DNA of 64,000 nt from Coprinus comatus (GCA_034638255.1 JAWPGT010000008.1:434001-498000); one strand, 5' to 3'; shown: positions 46,600-59,090, counted from the first letter of the stretch. Numbers and translations: made by a program. The notes: generated from the sequence alone by a model not told the origin.

Positions 46600-47605
46600 T
46601 TGTTAGTGAATGTGAATGAGTGGTATGAAAGGATGGTGAGCGGTGAGCGTGAAGGGCGAAAGGAAGGGAAAATGGGGTGCTGTGTATGCTTTACTGAGAA
46701 GGACAGTACGCTTTATATATGCTCTGACCATCTCGCGAGGGTCCACGAAGGACAATAGAAGATAGAAAATATGACAACCATTGTGACAGCAAACAATGCG
46801 TGATGTGACCATTATTCCAAGTTTTCCGGGACTCCATCTTGGCATCTTCGGACGACGGACAAACCATGGATCCTCGTCTCGGGATCATCACACATAATAC
46901 TCCTAGAACTGTATTATGAGATCCTTCTAGAACAAGTAGTGTGTTTACGGTGGACAAAAGTGTGACACATCGTGACACAAAGCAATATTACATTAATCGC
47001 AAGACAGACAGAACCTAGTATATATAATCACGAATGTTCGTTCGTAGAACTATATTTTCTGGTAAAAGCACTCAATAGTCCAGATCTTGTACAGCTGGAT
47101 GTGACACGTGAGCAAGGACCCACAAGGATCTATAACGCGTCCATAATCAAAATGGACAGGTACCGGCCCGGTGATTCCGAGGATGCATTCCTTAGAAGCC
47201 CACGCTGTAGTGCAACTTGAATTCGCTAGAACCCATATCTCCTGTAGTAGGACCATCTTGACACAATTCCAGGCTTGTAAATTTTCAACACAAAGAATAT
47301 ATTATATGGGCGGTTGAGTATAGATACGGGTAAGAATAAACTAGTCCAAGGGGTAGTGGATGAATATTTAATTATAAAATAGGTGAACGACGATTGATTT
47401 TTGCACATTTACCCAGCGCATGAATAGTGGATGCATTGAAGATCATTATTGGAATGTCGTGAACATTGTGTGAAAGCGTGAAAAGCAAGTGTTTTTCGGA
47501 ACAAGCATGAAGGTAGCGCAAGATGATGTTGATATTTTGTTGTGTATGGGAGATAAGATGACGCTGACGATGATATCCTGAGCTTCAATTTCGGATACAC
47601 TTAAA
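46600..47605. other. Intergenic, pheromone promoter and R4 3' flank
   Basis: Upstream of the pheromone start there is a TATA-like string at 46712-46720 and an AACAATG at about 46793, which resembles an HMG-box core site. Remaining open frames are short and motif-free. A plus peptide ending CSAT at 47220 was considered and rejected. Confidence 0.4.
46712..46720 (-). promoter_or_regulatory. TATA box of the pheromone gene
   Basis: Minus strand ATATATAAA about 113 bp upstream of the pheromone ATG, a normal distance for a highly expressed fungal gene. Confidence 0.5.
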
Positions 47606-48862
47606 TTACTTGGGTAAGGGTAGAGAGCCGGCAGGACCAGGAGATCCCTGAGATTCAGCTTTCCGTAATTTGAAACTATTCAGCTCACGTTAGATCAATA
47701 TTATAGATAGTTTACTAGAACTCACTGAGGTAGTGAAGATGAACGGATACTGGAGAAAACCTTCGTATACTTGTTCCGTGCCTCTTCAGCAAAAACGAAG
47801 AATATGATGAACATAAAAGCTGAGAATGGAACTACCCATCGATTGAACTCCATAACCGCGGCCAATAAATTATTTCGCCTCCAAAAAATACTTGGAATCT
47901 GGTCCACCCGGTCAAAATGATAGTGAGTATCCTCCCAACTGATCCATGGTTGAATCGGAGTAGCTGTAGCATTGACCCAAATCACAATTACGGACAAGGG
48001 GATGGTACACATCAACTCGGTCATTGCGAGAGCCATGAGACGGAAGTATCGCCAGATGGTGATGGAAGGTTGAGAAGCCATCATACTCGTAAACTCGAGG
48101 CGACGTTGAGAGAAAGTATGAAGTGTGAGGACTATTGATCTAGGGGTGAGATAAAATGCCATTAGAAATGATAAACCACAGACCACAATAGACAGCCGAG
48201 ATACAGCCAATGACCAGCGGCCATATGCAAGATAAAAAGTAGAACGGAAGGGTGTTATACATGGCTGGAAAACATCCAATGTCTTCATAAATGTCGAATC
48301 GATGACCTTGTATGATATATTCTATGACGCGTTTTAGTTGGGGAGCATATCAGAATAGTATTGTATTGCTTACGAAGGGCGATGTAGAGAAGAGGAAATA
48401 CTACGCATATCGAAGTATCCACCATGATGGCACATATTTTCTATTTCCGCATACGTGAACTGGATTTGAACCAACAAAGGAAAGGGTAACGCACCTCCCT
48501 CGGGCTAAGTGTTACACCTTTGGTCGTTATGATATAATATAACCGCCGGTTAATACAGAGTGAGGCAGCTGGTAGACCGACAGACGCGCCCATCATAATT
48601 CGGATGGCTTCACACTGTCAGCAATGGCTTCTTCGAGAGGAGATAGGAACGTACAAATGTCGCACCAGATTGGAGCCCAGTTGACTGAGTTACCGTGCCA
48701 GATAATCGAGTTCACAAAGAGATTGAAACACGCGAGAGAAGCCCACATCATGTAAAAGCAAGTTCCTGAGTTCCAAGCCTTGAGGTGCCATGGTAGTGGT
48801 ACTAAGACGAGAGAAAACCCAAGGAAGGCGGCAATTGGAAACAGGGGATAGGTTGAGTCCAT
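47606..48862 (-). CDS. STE3: STE3-type pheromone receptor (R4)
   Basis: Seven-TM class-D GPCR. ATG at 48862-48860 gives MDSTYPLFPIAAFLGFSLVL. Landmarks: VPLPWHLKAWNSGTCFYMMW, ACFNLFVNSIIWHGNSVNW, PIWCDI, IMMGASVGLPAASLCINRRL, EYIIQGHRFDIYEDIGCFPA, SQRRLEFTSMMASQPSITIW, RYFRLMALAMTELMCTIP, QPWISWEDTHYHFDRVDQIP, FFVFAEEARNKYTKVFSSIR. A last intron (donor GTGAGT at about 47724) leads to a short exon ending GSLPLPK, so the tail is short, unlike R2/R3. No frame breaks. Its orientation towards R3 with the pheromone gene in between makes a compact mating cassette. Confidence 0.94.
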
Positions 48863-51800
48863 GAACGTCTGTAGTTCAACCAAGGAACGTCACAGGTCGG
48901 CTTTTATGTATAGGACGATGCATCGAATTATTTATTTATAAGGCCGGAAGAATATAGTTGTGACATCCATAGGGGCTCATTAACGTTGTTACGGAATCTT
49001 GTGACCTTCAAGATGACAGATCCAACACAAAGGATACACGTTATGTGACCGTTCGCGTACGGTGACGAGAAAGAACTTCACCAAAATTGATCCTACCGGC
49101 TTTATTTATTAACCACAACATTCCAACATAAAAACAAGTAGAAAAATACAAAGAGAATTAAGTAGGAAAACAGGAGTTGCTCTTTTAACTTCTAGGAATT
49201 AATTAAGAACCCGTAATATCCAGGAGCACTGTCGGAGTTCACAAGAACGGTGCTTGCTCGTACTTCTACTGAGAAGCATGGGTGGGCGGGTTTCCTAGAT
49301 TCATGGAAGGATTGTGATCGAAGCTTAAGGGTGGAATTCATCAGGAACTCAGAATTGGCAAAAGTGGAAAAAAAATTTGAGATTGTCCGACACGGAGTAT
49401 AGTAGAAAGGAATCAATGAAAGCAAGTGTAGCGAAGTATAAATTGTCAACGCACCAGGGAGGTACATCCATCCATTGTCTGTGCCCCCATCGCATTGTTC
49501 GGCAAAAATTATCTTATTTGCCTGGATTCACCCGATGTTTCTTTAGTTACCAATGATGCCTATGTTCAAGACGCTCAGAAAATACCTATCCTCTGAGAAA
49601 GGTAATGGGGCCGATCCAGCGACCATTCTTATAGTTCTGCGTATGCTACAAACAATTATTTTCGTATAATGATAAAGAGTGTCAAATGTGCTGAAGCTTC
49701 GAAAACGAAAGATGATGAGTAGAATATTGCATCGAGGTGGCAGTACCTTCGTTTGTATCATCGCTTGGGGGTTCCACACCTCCAACACAGACATACTCAA
49801 TCCTACATACATAAAAGTGAGACACATCCCTTATTTATCGTATTTTGCTCATGATTCTACCGTAGTCGACCAAATTTTCCAACCGTACACTATGGTTATA
49901 TCCTCGTATACTCTGGGAGCAGCAATTATTGCTTATTGCTTAGTTGGATTTCACAATGTTTTTGGTATTAATTAATCTAATTAATCATCCACCGACTGGT
50001 GGATAGTCTGGGGGCCCAGCAAGCAAATACTTGGTGGGTTCTATCTGGGAGTGGAAGCAGTGTTGTACCAAACAATGACAGGCGACGAAATAGCCATTGC
50101 CCGTCGTGGAACTGCCAGATGTTGGCTATTGTGACACGACTACAACCAAATATGGAAAAGAACAGTAATGATGCCATCACCAGGCAGCTCAGATCATCTT
50201 CAACACACGCATATTTGCAACAAGTAATGGTACATTTCAAAATTTACATGGTTTACATACTTCAAACCTCAAAAATAATATTCTAGACTATCACATTCAA
50301 TATCTAGTTCTCCCAATCCATCTAAATATACAAATTACATAGTTGAAGCTCCTCATCTAATGTTTTAGCAGCGAGTTGCTCGGAGTTGCTATCATGTGAT
50401 TGAAACAGATGTCGGTGGTCACCATGAACAAACATGTTCCACGGGGCCAATGTGTTAGGGTCTTGTCAACCAACAATGTCTTTCCCAGGCTATTCTAGGC
50501 CTACTTTATTATTAGGCTAAAGACATGACTACCCAGTGACTATGGCACATACGACCAAACATTGGTTGGTCGCCAGTATGTTCGATTTTGTTTTCAAAAG
50601 TGGTCCAAACGTTCTGATTTCTCATTTACCTACTTACCTACCCCGCATAGCTCGCCAGATGCTTTGTTTTCAAAACACCAAGTATCACAGGATTACTGGT
50701 TACTGATTACCAGAAGTGTTAGATGGTGTATTTAACCATGTAAAACGGCCTATTTATTATACTGTCATTCCGGATTCTGTCACAACCTTGCCATGCTAAC
50801 AGATTCACGCACAAAGTCCATTTTATTCTACTTACAGTATATGATGTTGGCGGAAACCTAGCAGATGTTGCATACTGGACTTCATGGACGAATCAAGTCC
50901 AGTATAGCTTCAGTTGAATTTATGTACTATCATTATTATTATTGCATTAGTATGTGTACGTCAATTTAAAAAAAAAAATGAAACTAAATGAAATGAACAA
51001 TCAAGAAAAAAGGGAGGAAGCCCGGGGGTTAGGATAGAACAATGGAGTACTTACGAGTCTTCGGCTTATATGTATGCCGCCAAGGCTAGATTATCGAGGT
51101 GGTACGTGCATAGGGGCCAGGGAGAGGGATGGGAATATGTATGTAGAGGAATGACAGGAGAGAGATGACAAGTAGAGGAAATATAAGAAATATAAGAGGA
51201 ATGACTAGCTTTTATATGCGTGTCGGTAAATATAGCCCTCTTTGTTTCAGTTACTTAAGATGATGTATGATGACATCAATGACAAGTGTGTTCATGTATA
51301 CTATCGACGATCGTCATCTCTTTGTTTTCGACTCTCGAGCTCTCTTTGAGCGCGCGTAGATCCGGGACCACGTGTCGAAATCATACCATGTTTTGACGTA
51401 GGAGAGAAATGAAGAAAATATTCTCCCAGGCCGTCCAGTTTCGGGAACTCGAGTTATCGAGGTATGAGTATGAATTTTGTTGTCACGGTGCATGAGTACT
51501 TGGCAAATCTTCACTCAGAAAATGCGGAAGGTAGACATTAGGACAGATATTTGTGCGCGAATTAACGAGCGTCGACGGTGTTGGTGTTGCGAGACTACTT
51601 ATTGATGTGATCGAGTCCAACGGAACCTGCCCAGAACTGTTGGCTTAGTTCCGAGGTTATTACATATTTGCCATTAACCCCCGAAACAAGCATGACCAAC
51701 TTTTGGACGACGCGTCCTCCTAAGTAATAGAACCCTGACGTGATTTCAATTGATCTCTGACCTCCTACACGCAAATCTCAAGCTTTACAAAATCCACAAC

Positions 51801-52075
51801 TTGTCGGTAAGGCCTGTGTATCACAACAGAGAGTAAGTGTTCAAGGTTTTTGGAGGTTGATTCGGGGTTTCAACATACTAGTATCAGATCATTAATTAGA
51901 TTACATCAATAGGTCTACGAAACGCAAACACAAACCCGAATACTCAAGTGGTTATAATCTCCAACCAACTTGAACCCGCAAAAGAAAAACCTAAACACAA
52001 GCGCAACTTGTGATAAACGCGAGCATATAACCATCTAATCCATCCATTCATCAACCCTTTTGTATATCCAACACC
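48863..52075. other. 3.2-kb gene-poor region next to R4
   Basis: No supported gene. Open frames at 49192-49467, 49543-49827, 49679-49975, 49977-50240 and 51314-51514 have no motifs, no CaaX end and no splice partners. Sequence is AT-rich with an A9 run near 50970. In other mushrooms such spots often carry further pheromone precursors; I could not find one by eye. Confidence 0.5.
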
Positions 52076-53610
52076 ATGCCATCTTCCACCACAACATCAG
52101 CCAGTACCCCTCAACGTCCTAGATTCGTACTTGACGACTTCATTGGTGTAGCTTTGAGTAATACTCCAACTGAACTACATCCTTATTTGGAATCATTCCG
52201 AACGTTGTATACCAAGAAGTACGTCATTGCCCTCCTCTCCTTCCGAGCGTTGAGAATTGAAATTGTTTTCGTCTTTCATAGATTATGGCATCAATTGACG
52301 AACAAGTTGTTTGAATTTTTTGATGAGCCATCTGCTCGTCCATATCGTGTAGATGTGTTTGAGAGGTTTGTTAAAGATTTTGAAGGGAAGATTAATCAGT
52401 TGAAACTTGTTGAGATGGGAGCGAAAGTTTCTAAAGATATCGATAGTGAGTATATGCTATTTTCATAATTTATGATTTTATACTAACAAGAAAAAAAAAC
52501 TTGTACAAAAGATCCTCAAACTCATATTACCTTTTTGACATCTCTTCTTTCTCGTATCGATAAAGAGAAATCCAAGAAGCACATGTATTATTACTTGCCA
52601 CACTTGCTCATGCTAAGTTACTGTTTGGTGATTTGGAAGGAACAAAGACGGATATGGATGAAGCTTGGAGAATTTTGGATACTCTTGAAGGTGTAGATGG
52701 AGGTGTGAATGCTGCTTATTATGGAGTTGCAGCCGACTATTACAAGGTCGGGTTACATTCTATTCTAGATGATATCATGATGCTGATAGATGTGATTCTA
52801 GGCCAAAGCAGAATATGCGCCTTACTACCGAAACTCGTTGCTCTATCTGGCATGTGTTGACGTTGAAAAAGACATGTCAACAGAAGAACGATTAGTACGT
52901 GCGCATGATCTTGCGTTATCTGCGTTCTTGGCGGATACGATATATAATTTCGGAGAATTGGTGCGTGCTGGAAACGTTCTGTTTGCTTTGTGAGCTAAGA
53001 TGAGATTGATAGCTTATGCATCCGATCTTGGATGCTTTCAATGGGACACCGCATGAGTGGATTAGGAAACTGCTGTTCACGTTCAACGAAGGCAATATCG
53101 GCAAGTTCGAGGCCTTGGCCCCGTTGTTCCCTCAAGAAGTCAGTCTGAACACGTTTTATTTTTATTTTTCCTATCGCTGACGATCGACGGGGTATTATCT
53201 ACGGAAACAGCCGATCCTGCAAGAGAATTATGCCTTTTTGAGGCAGAAAATCTGCTTAATGGCGTTGATTGAGAGTGTGTTCAAGCGACCTGCCAATGAC
53301 CGAACGATGACGTTCCAGACGATTGGGGAAGAGACGCGGCTGCCTGTCGACGAGGTTGAACACTTGGTGATGAAGGCACTGAGGTAAGTTGTCTGTGCTT
53401 TTGTTGCGTTGCTGGTATCTTACTGATAAAATATTCAGCCTGAAGCTGATCCGCGGTTCTCTGGACCAAGTGGAGGGCAAGGCGTATGTGAACTGGGTGC
53501 AGCCTCGGGTGTTGTCTCGAGAGCAGATTGGAGAGCTTGCTGGGCGTCTTGAGCAGTGGGTGGGCAAGCTGAACGGGGTTGAACAGCGGATTGCAGCTGA
53601 GGTGGAGTGA
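52076..53610 (+). CDS. RPN9: 26S proteasome regulatory subunit RPN9 (PSMD13)
   Basis: Non-ATPase lid subunit of the 26S proteasome, helical-repeat plus PCI fold. Start MPSSTTTSASTPQRPRFVLD. Recognisable: LWHQLTNKLFEFFDEPSARP, VDVFERFVKDFEGKINQLKL, TDMDEAWRILDTLEGVDGGV, NAAYYGVAADYYK, LLYLACVDVEKDMSTEERLV, RAHDLALSAFLADTIYNFGE, the PCI part QKICLMALIESVFKRPANDR, TMTFQTIGEETRLPVDEVEH, LVMKALSLKLIRGSLDQVEG, and the end LAGRLEQWVGKLNGVEQRIA. About seven introns. One base appears missing at about 52571-52574: the frame reads EKSKK, while the conserved EAHVLLLATLAHAKLL is in the next frame. Only 98 bp separate it from the next gene, on the same strand. Confidence 0.93.
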
Positions 53611-53708
53611 GAGCGTGGGAAAGTATGTTAAACGTGTAGACCACAATGCAGATACAACGTGCTCTGATTATTATTTAAATATTTCCTGGCCTTTTTCTGT
53701 TTCAGCAA

Positions 53709-56700
53709 ATGGCACAGTCCCCGCCCTCTGCTGACTTTTCCTTCACAGCGCCCTTTCCGCTCAAGCAGCGCAGGGTGTCGCTTGCACTCCCGCCCTCGTC
53801 CCCAAGAGTCCACCTCAACTTCCGAGACGACACCGGTATTGCGGGCCCCAGCACACAGCAGCTTACAGACTCAGAAGGTGCCACCGACAAAAAGGCAAAG
53901 GTTCGGAAGACAGAGGCTGGAGAGATATCCACCCAGGAGAAAAAGCCCAGGAAGAAATGGTCGGCCGAAGAGACTCAGATGCTCGTCGACGGTTGCAATC
54001 GCGTACGTACAGCACAAGAAACAGCATATAGCCATCGCTGACAGTACAGATAACAGCACGGTGTCGGAAACTGGAAAACAATTCTTAGCGATCCAGAACT
54101 CAAATTCGATAATCGCTCGCCCGTCGATCTCAAAGACAGGTATATCGTCTTCCCTTTATCATTTTTTATTCATTTATTTATATTATATTTCCTCTTCACG
54201 TACAGGTTCCGCACCTACTTCCCTGACGCTTACAAGAAACATTACCCGAACGCACGCACGCATCTTTCAAGCAAAGTTAGGTCTACTCTTCCAGACGGTT
54301 CGCCCTTGTTTGAGAAAACAAGAAGTAAGCGAAGAAGACCATTCACCGAGGAAGAGGACCGTGCACTCAAGTCTGGCTATGAGAAGCATGGTACCGTGTG
54401 GGCTACTATCGTCAAGGACCCCATTTTTCAAGAACAAAACCGCCGCTCCACTGATCTTCGCGACCGCTTCAGGAATGCCTTCCCAGAACTATATCAGGCA
54501 GCTGGCTATAAACCGAGGAATAGTGCCAGTAAGAAGAAGAAGGATATGCTTATTGAAAGTTCTAGAATGCCGGGGAGGGCTGCAACAGACGACCAAATCC
54601 CATTGAACACTGGCAGTACTGGTCCTGTCAGGGGTACGAGACGACGGAGAGCACTTACTAGTCAAGGTCTCTTGCTGAGAGGTGGGACGAAGAGTGTACC
54701 ACATAGCACTCCTGGCAGCGAATATGAAGATAGTTCAGCAGACGAGGATGGTGATATGAGCTCTAGCCTCACAACAAATATGCCTCAGACCCCCATATTC
54801 ACCCTTCCACACCAGTTTCTCAACCTGGTAGTGGCTCAAAGAAGGACCTCCGAGTCAATATACAGGCTGTTAACAGTGGCGGTACTATGCAGCCTTTCTC
54901 CCCTGCCGATGACGATGACGAAATGCGTCTTATTTCACTCGAGCCTTTGGCAGATTCACTTTCCACGCTCGACGTACAACATCACCATGATCAACAAAAT
55001 GCCCCACCCGCTCGACAGTCTGGTGTAGATACCCCAACGCATTCACATCTTTCCTGGTCTTCACCCCAATTTACACCCGCTACCATTAATGAAGATGGCG
55101 GAGGGAACGCCGGCGGGAGTAATCTTGGCGCCCAAGGAAACAACAACAATACATCGAACTACAACAATGGCAACGGCGGGACCAAGATTGGCCAATCAGC
55201 ATGGGGAACCCATGATTGGTTTTCGCCCAACCCACGACTCGACCATTCGTACAATATACCATCAGCAACCTCGGCTACCACCACCTCGACCACCAATACG
55301 AACAATTCGATTCCCAACAACAACAATCCGGGAAACGGAACTAATACACCAGGGACTGGTACACCCTCGTCCTATTTTTCCCCACCCTCGCCTTTCAACT
55401 CATTCAACCTTACCCCTCTCAACCCTACACATCCACTCACTCCCGCCACGAACACCAACTCCCTTGTCGGAGGATTAGCGACACTTAATACTTTGAATTT
55501 ACCTATGAATTATGTTGGTCAGAATTACTACAATTCACATCAACATCATGGAGTTATTGAACGATATGATTTATGGCCTCCTTCATCTTCTGCTCTTGCA
55601 CATTCATCATCATTTTCAGCCGCCACTACAGCCGCTTCTTCTACTTGGTCAATGAATGGTGGAATGAGTGGACCTGGATCTGTTAGTGGTTTTAGTAGTT
55701 CGTTTGGTGGTGATCTTTCTTCAGAAGTTAGCTTCGAAGATGCACATAGTGCATTTTCAGATGAAGGTGTGTTTGGAACTTATAGTGGTGGTGGTATGAA
55801 TTATGGCGGCGGTGGTGTTAACAATAATGGTGGCAATGGGAATTGGAATGGAAATGCAGGTGGTGCTGGAACTGGTGGTGGTTATAGAGTTATTACTCAT
55901 CATTCGGATACGGCTGGCGATTTGATATTTGGTGCGAGAGGGTATGGTGGTGGTGGATTTGGTTGGTTTGGAAGTGCTTATAACCCTGTTGGACCTTCTA
56001 CTTCTGGTACTGGTAATGGTTCAGCAACGGGATTGGGATTGATGGGTATTAAGAATGTGAAAAGTGGAACTATTAGTTTGGGTGTGGAAAGTGATATGGA
56101 AGGCGAAACTGGTGTTGGCGGTAGCGGTAGTGGTGATACGAATGCGAATGGAACGGGAAGTATTAATCCTATGCAATTGCACACACCTTCTGGATCGTTA
56201 TCTGGGATTGATGAAATTGAGTTGGCGGGGATTACTTTGAATGATAGTAGCCAAGATGTGGATGTGGACGTGGACGTGGACGATGCTATGGATGATGATG
56301 ATATGGAAGGTCCTAGTCCTAGTCCTAGTCATGGCCATAGTCCTTTGAACCCCACCAACAACACCAACGCCAACAATACTAATGTCAACAGTGGAGATGG
56401 AAGTTTGGGATTGAATTTGACTACACTTCCATCACCTATGTATCAACATCAAGAAAACAATTCGAATAGAAGTACTTCGAGCAGTGCATCCCCAGAAGAA
56501 CGACACAGAATACCACTTACACATTTACATTCTAGTCCTTCTATTCCACCTTTGAGACATAGTCATCCGCATACACCCACTCATCAACATTCACAATCAC
56601 ATTCTGGTCCTGGTTTAACTCGTTCACCACATATAGCAGGAACAGGGGTTGGAGTAGGAGTAGGAACAACACCTGGGATATCGGTACCATTTGGAAGATT

Positions 56701-58243
56701 TAGTTTGGATGACCTCGATCTTATGGATTTGTCAAATCAAGATGGAGGAGGAGGAGGGGGAGGTAATGGTAATTTGACACCACCTGCTACACCTACGATG
56801 CAACATTCACATACGACACCTCATACACCTCATCCTCATTCACAATCGCAGCAAAGAGGGATGAGAAGGTATTCAGTGTTTGGACTTGGATTGGGTAATG
56901 GGTATGTTGCTCCAGGTCAACAGCAACAGCAGCAACAACAACAATCTACCAATGTCAATGCGAGTGTTAATGGAGGAACAGGGGGATTTGCTGGAAGATC
57001 GATTTCTGTACCACCTTCGGAAGTTAGATTGTCAATGACGCATTCAGGTCATCAAAATCAACATTCAGGACCGGAGATTGAGAGAGGAAGGTCTTTGGAA
57101 ACTAGTACGAATGCGAATTCGAGTCCAGGTCCGAATGGTAGTGGTGGTGGTGGTGGTGGCGGAGGAAGTGCTACGGTGAAAAGATCATTGAGTAGTTCGG
57201 TACACCATGGCGGTCAGGGACAGAGCCATGGTCATTCACATTCCCATTCACATTCGCACTCACACTCCCATTCGTTATCGTTGTCGACGTTGCCACCTTT
57301 ACCTTCACATTCGGAGATTTGGAGAGCTACTACACCTGTTGCTAAGGTACCTTCCAATTCGAATTCGAACCCGGCGACTACTGCAACTATTGCCACTACA
57401 CCTAATAATAACAATGCCAATACCAATACCAATACTAATTTTCACACCAACTTTAGTTCAAGTCTATTTGCGAACGCCAATTCTTCGACTATAACTTTAG
57501 GAGCTGGTGGAGAGTTTACGAATCCTGATCTTCCTTTCTTGGATTTACATTATTATTATTCGGGACATCAAGGATATGGAGGTATGATGTTGGATGGCAG
57601 TGGAAACGGTAATGGCAATGGAGGTCTCAACAACAATAACAACAACAATAACAACAATAGTAATAATGGGAATGGGAATGGTGGTATCGGAATGACGTTA
57701 ACTCCAGCTGAAGTTGAAGCAAGACAAGCTTTGGATCTTGCACAACCTTTTGGAGTGGGAGTGAATGGACAGAATTATGGACATGGGAATGGAATTGGGT
57801 TGCAAGGGGTTCAAGGAGTTGGGATTGGACTTGGAGGAGGGTTTGGGTTTGGTCATAACTCGAATAATAATGGTGGTCAAATGCAATCTGGGTTCAATTT
57901 TAGTTCGGGGGGTGGTGTTGTAGGAAATGGAAATGGGAATGGGAATGGTGGTGGGAATGGTGGTGGTGGAGGTGGAGGTTTCAAAGCGTTAGTAGGAAGT
58001 GTGTTACCTGCAAGTTTGAGTAGACATTTACCTTTCGCTTCGAGACTTGGATCTTCTGGACAATCACAAAATCAAACTCAAACTCAAATTGGGACACAAG
58101 GACAACATCAACATCAGAGGGGACAAAGTCAACAGGCTGTTAATCCGAAGGATTTAGTTTTGAATGTTGGTGCTGGTACGGGGGATGATATGTTTGATAA
58201 TAATAAGAGGAAGAGGGCCAGTTGGGATGGGGGGTTGGTGTGA
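53709..58243 (+). CDS. Double-Myb telobox protein (Tay1-like) with long disordered tail
   Basis: Two Myb/SANT domains with a telobox-like helix 3. Myb1: KKWSAEETQMLVDGCNR^HGV, GNWKTILSDPELKFDNRSPV, DLKD^RFRTYFPD. Myb2: RRPFTEEEDRALKSGYEKHG, TVWATIVKDPIFQEQNRRST, DLRDRFRNAFPE. The VDLKDRFRT type is diagnostic for telomere-repeat binders. The two-Myb layout resembles Yarrowia/Ustilago Tay1, so telomere binding or a transcription role is likely. The frame changes near 54752-54790. A 38-nt GT...AG intron (GTGATATGAG...CCTCAG) would join SSADED to DPHIHPSTPVSQ and into the 1,100-residue downstream frame (QPFSPADDDDEMRLISLEPL). That tail is Asn/Gly/Ser/His/Gln-rich, with (HS)n, poly-N, poly-G and poly-Q runs, and ends NNKRKRASWDGGLV, an NLS-like end. 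Confidence 0.75.
57236..57280. repeat. Coding (CAYTCN)n repeat, His-Ser tract
   Basis: Imperfect hexamer repeat encoding alternating His-Ser in the tail of the double-Myb protein. Other in-frame tracts are poly-Gln at about 56919-56944 and poly-Asn at about 57630-57668. Confidence 0.85.
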
Positions 58244-59090
58244 ATCATGTTTTGTGATCGCTTGAGTTTTGGTTTATGAGGCCGATTTTTTCTTCTCTTT
58301 TGTCGTGGATATGGTTGGGATATTTATTTCATGTCTTGGGACATGCTGGTCTTTTTTGCCTTTTCCCTTTTCTTCGAGCTTCATATTGATAACCCTAGAC
58401 TTCTTTTCTTTTTTTTTTCTTCATTCGCCGCTTTCGCTTCCTATTTTTCTTTTTGGATTTACTTATTTTCTATCGTCATTTTGAACAACAAAAATTCAAA
58501 ACCGTTCTGCGCGTCCACGCAGTTTCTTTTCGTTTCGCTTTCATATCAAAAATCGAAAAAAAAAAAAAAAATTTCAGAGATGTCCTCTCAGATTACCCTA
58601 AAAAAGTTTTTCTCCTTCTTCAACATACGATATAACATATACTTAACTCACGCATCACATACACATACGCACATACACACATGCATGCATATACACATTG
58701 TTTTTTCTTTTTCTTTTTCTTTTTCTTTTCTTTTCTTTTTCTTTTCTTTTCTTTTCTTTTCTTTTCTTTTTCTTTTCTTTTCTTTTTGATTTCTGTTCGC
58801 TTGCTGTTCTTTTTTACTTCCTTTTTCATTATTGGATTTTGTTTTTCCTACTCTTTTTATGTCATGCGTGGATTAGGCATCGACATTTTTTTTCATATAT
58901 GAATTAGCATTATGCATTATGGATAGATAGATAAATTGAATTATCGATATCTTATAATTTTTGAAATGAGGAAGGGGAAATGGTAGTAAGGAGAACATAG
59001 TTGTCCTGCAGCCATCCAACACAATGTCATTGACCTAATAATGTCCACATTTGAGTCTACAATGATTATGCTGTCTACATGAGTGGCTGT
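58244..59090. other. Intergenic, strongly pyrimidine-rich
   Basis: 3' flanks of two convergent genes. Contains an A17 run at about 58557-58573, a short CA-rich stretch (58645-58690) and the long CT tract listed separately. No gene. Confidence 0.6.
58700..58788. repeat. (CTTTT)n/(CTTTTT)n pyrimidine tract
   Basis: About 89 bp of almost uninterrupted T with single C every 5-6 bases on the plus strand. It inflates false Phe/Leu/Ser ORFs and is a likely spot for polymerase slippage and assembly length error. Confidence 0.95.

Noticed and set aside
46691..46978. Minus ORF containing CVMI
   Set aside because: The CVMI is internal and followed by many residues, so it is not a CaaX terminus.
47152..47220. 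Plus-strand peptide ending CSAT
   Set aside because: Ser-Ala is not an aliphatic pair, the ORF is only 22 codons from its ATG, and the charged pair expected of pheromones is missing.
48462..48512. tRNA-like B box (minus GGTTCAAATCC) with an A-box-like string
   Set aside because: No matching acceptor stem, and part of the stretch codes for R4 (LYYIITTKGVTLSPRE) next to its GTGCGT donor.
54306..55028. Separate gene for the second Myb domain
   Set aside because: It reads in frame from the first Myb exon through a clear splice site (VDLKD^RFRT), so it is part of the double-Myb gene.
58620..58907. Several Phe- or Lys-rich ORFs
   Set aside because: They are translations of the CT microsatellite on both strands.
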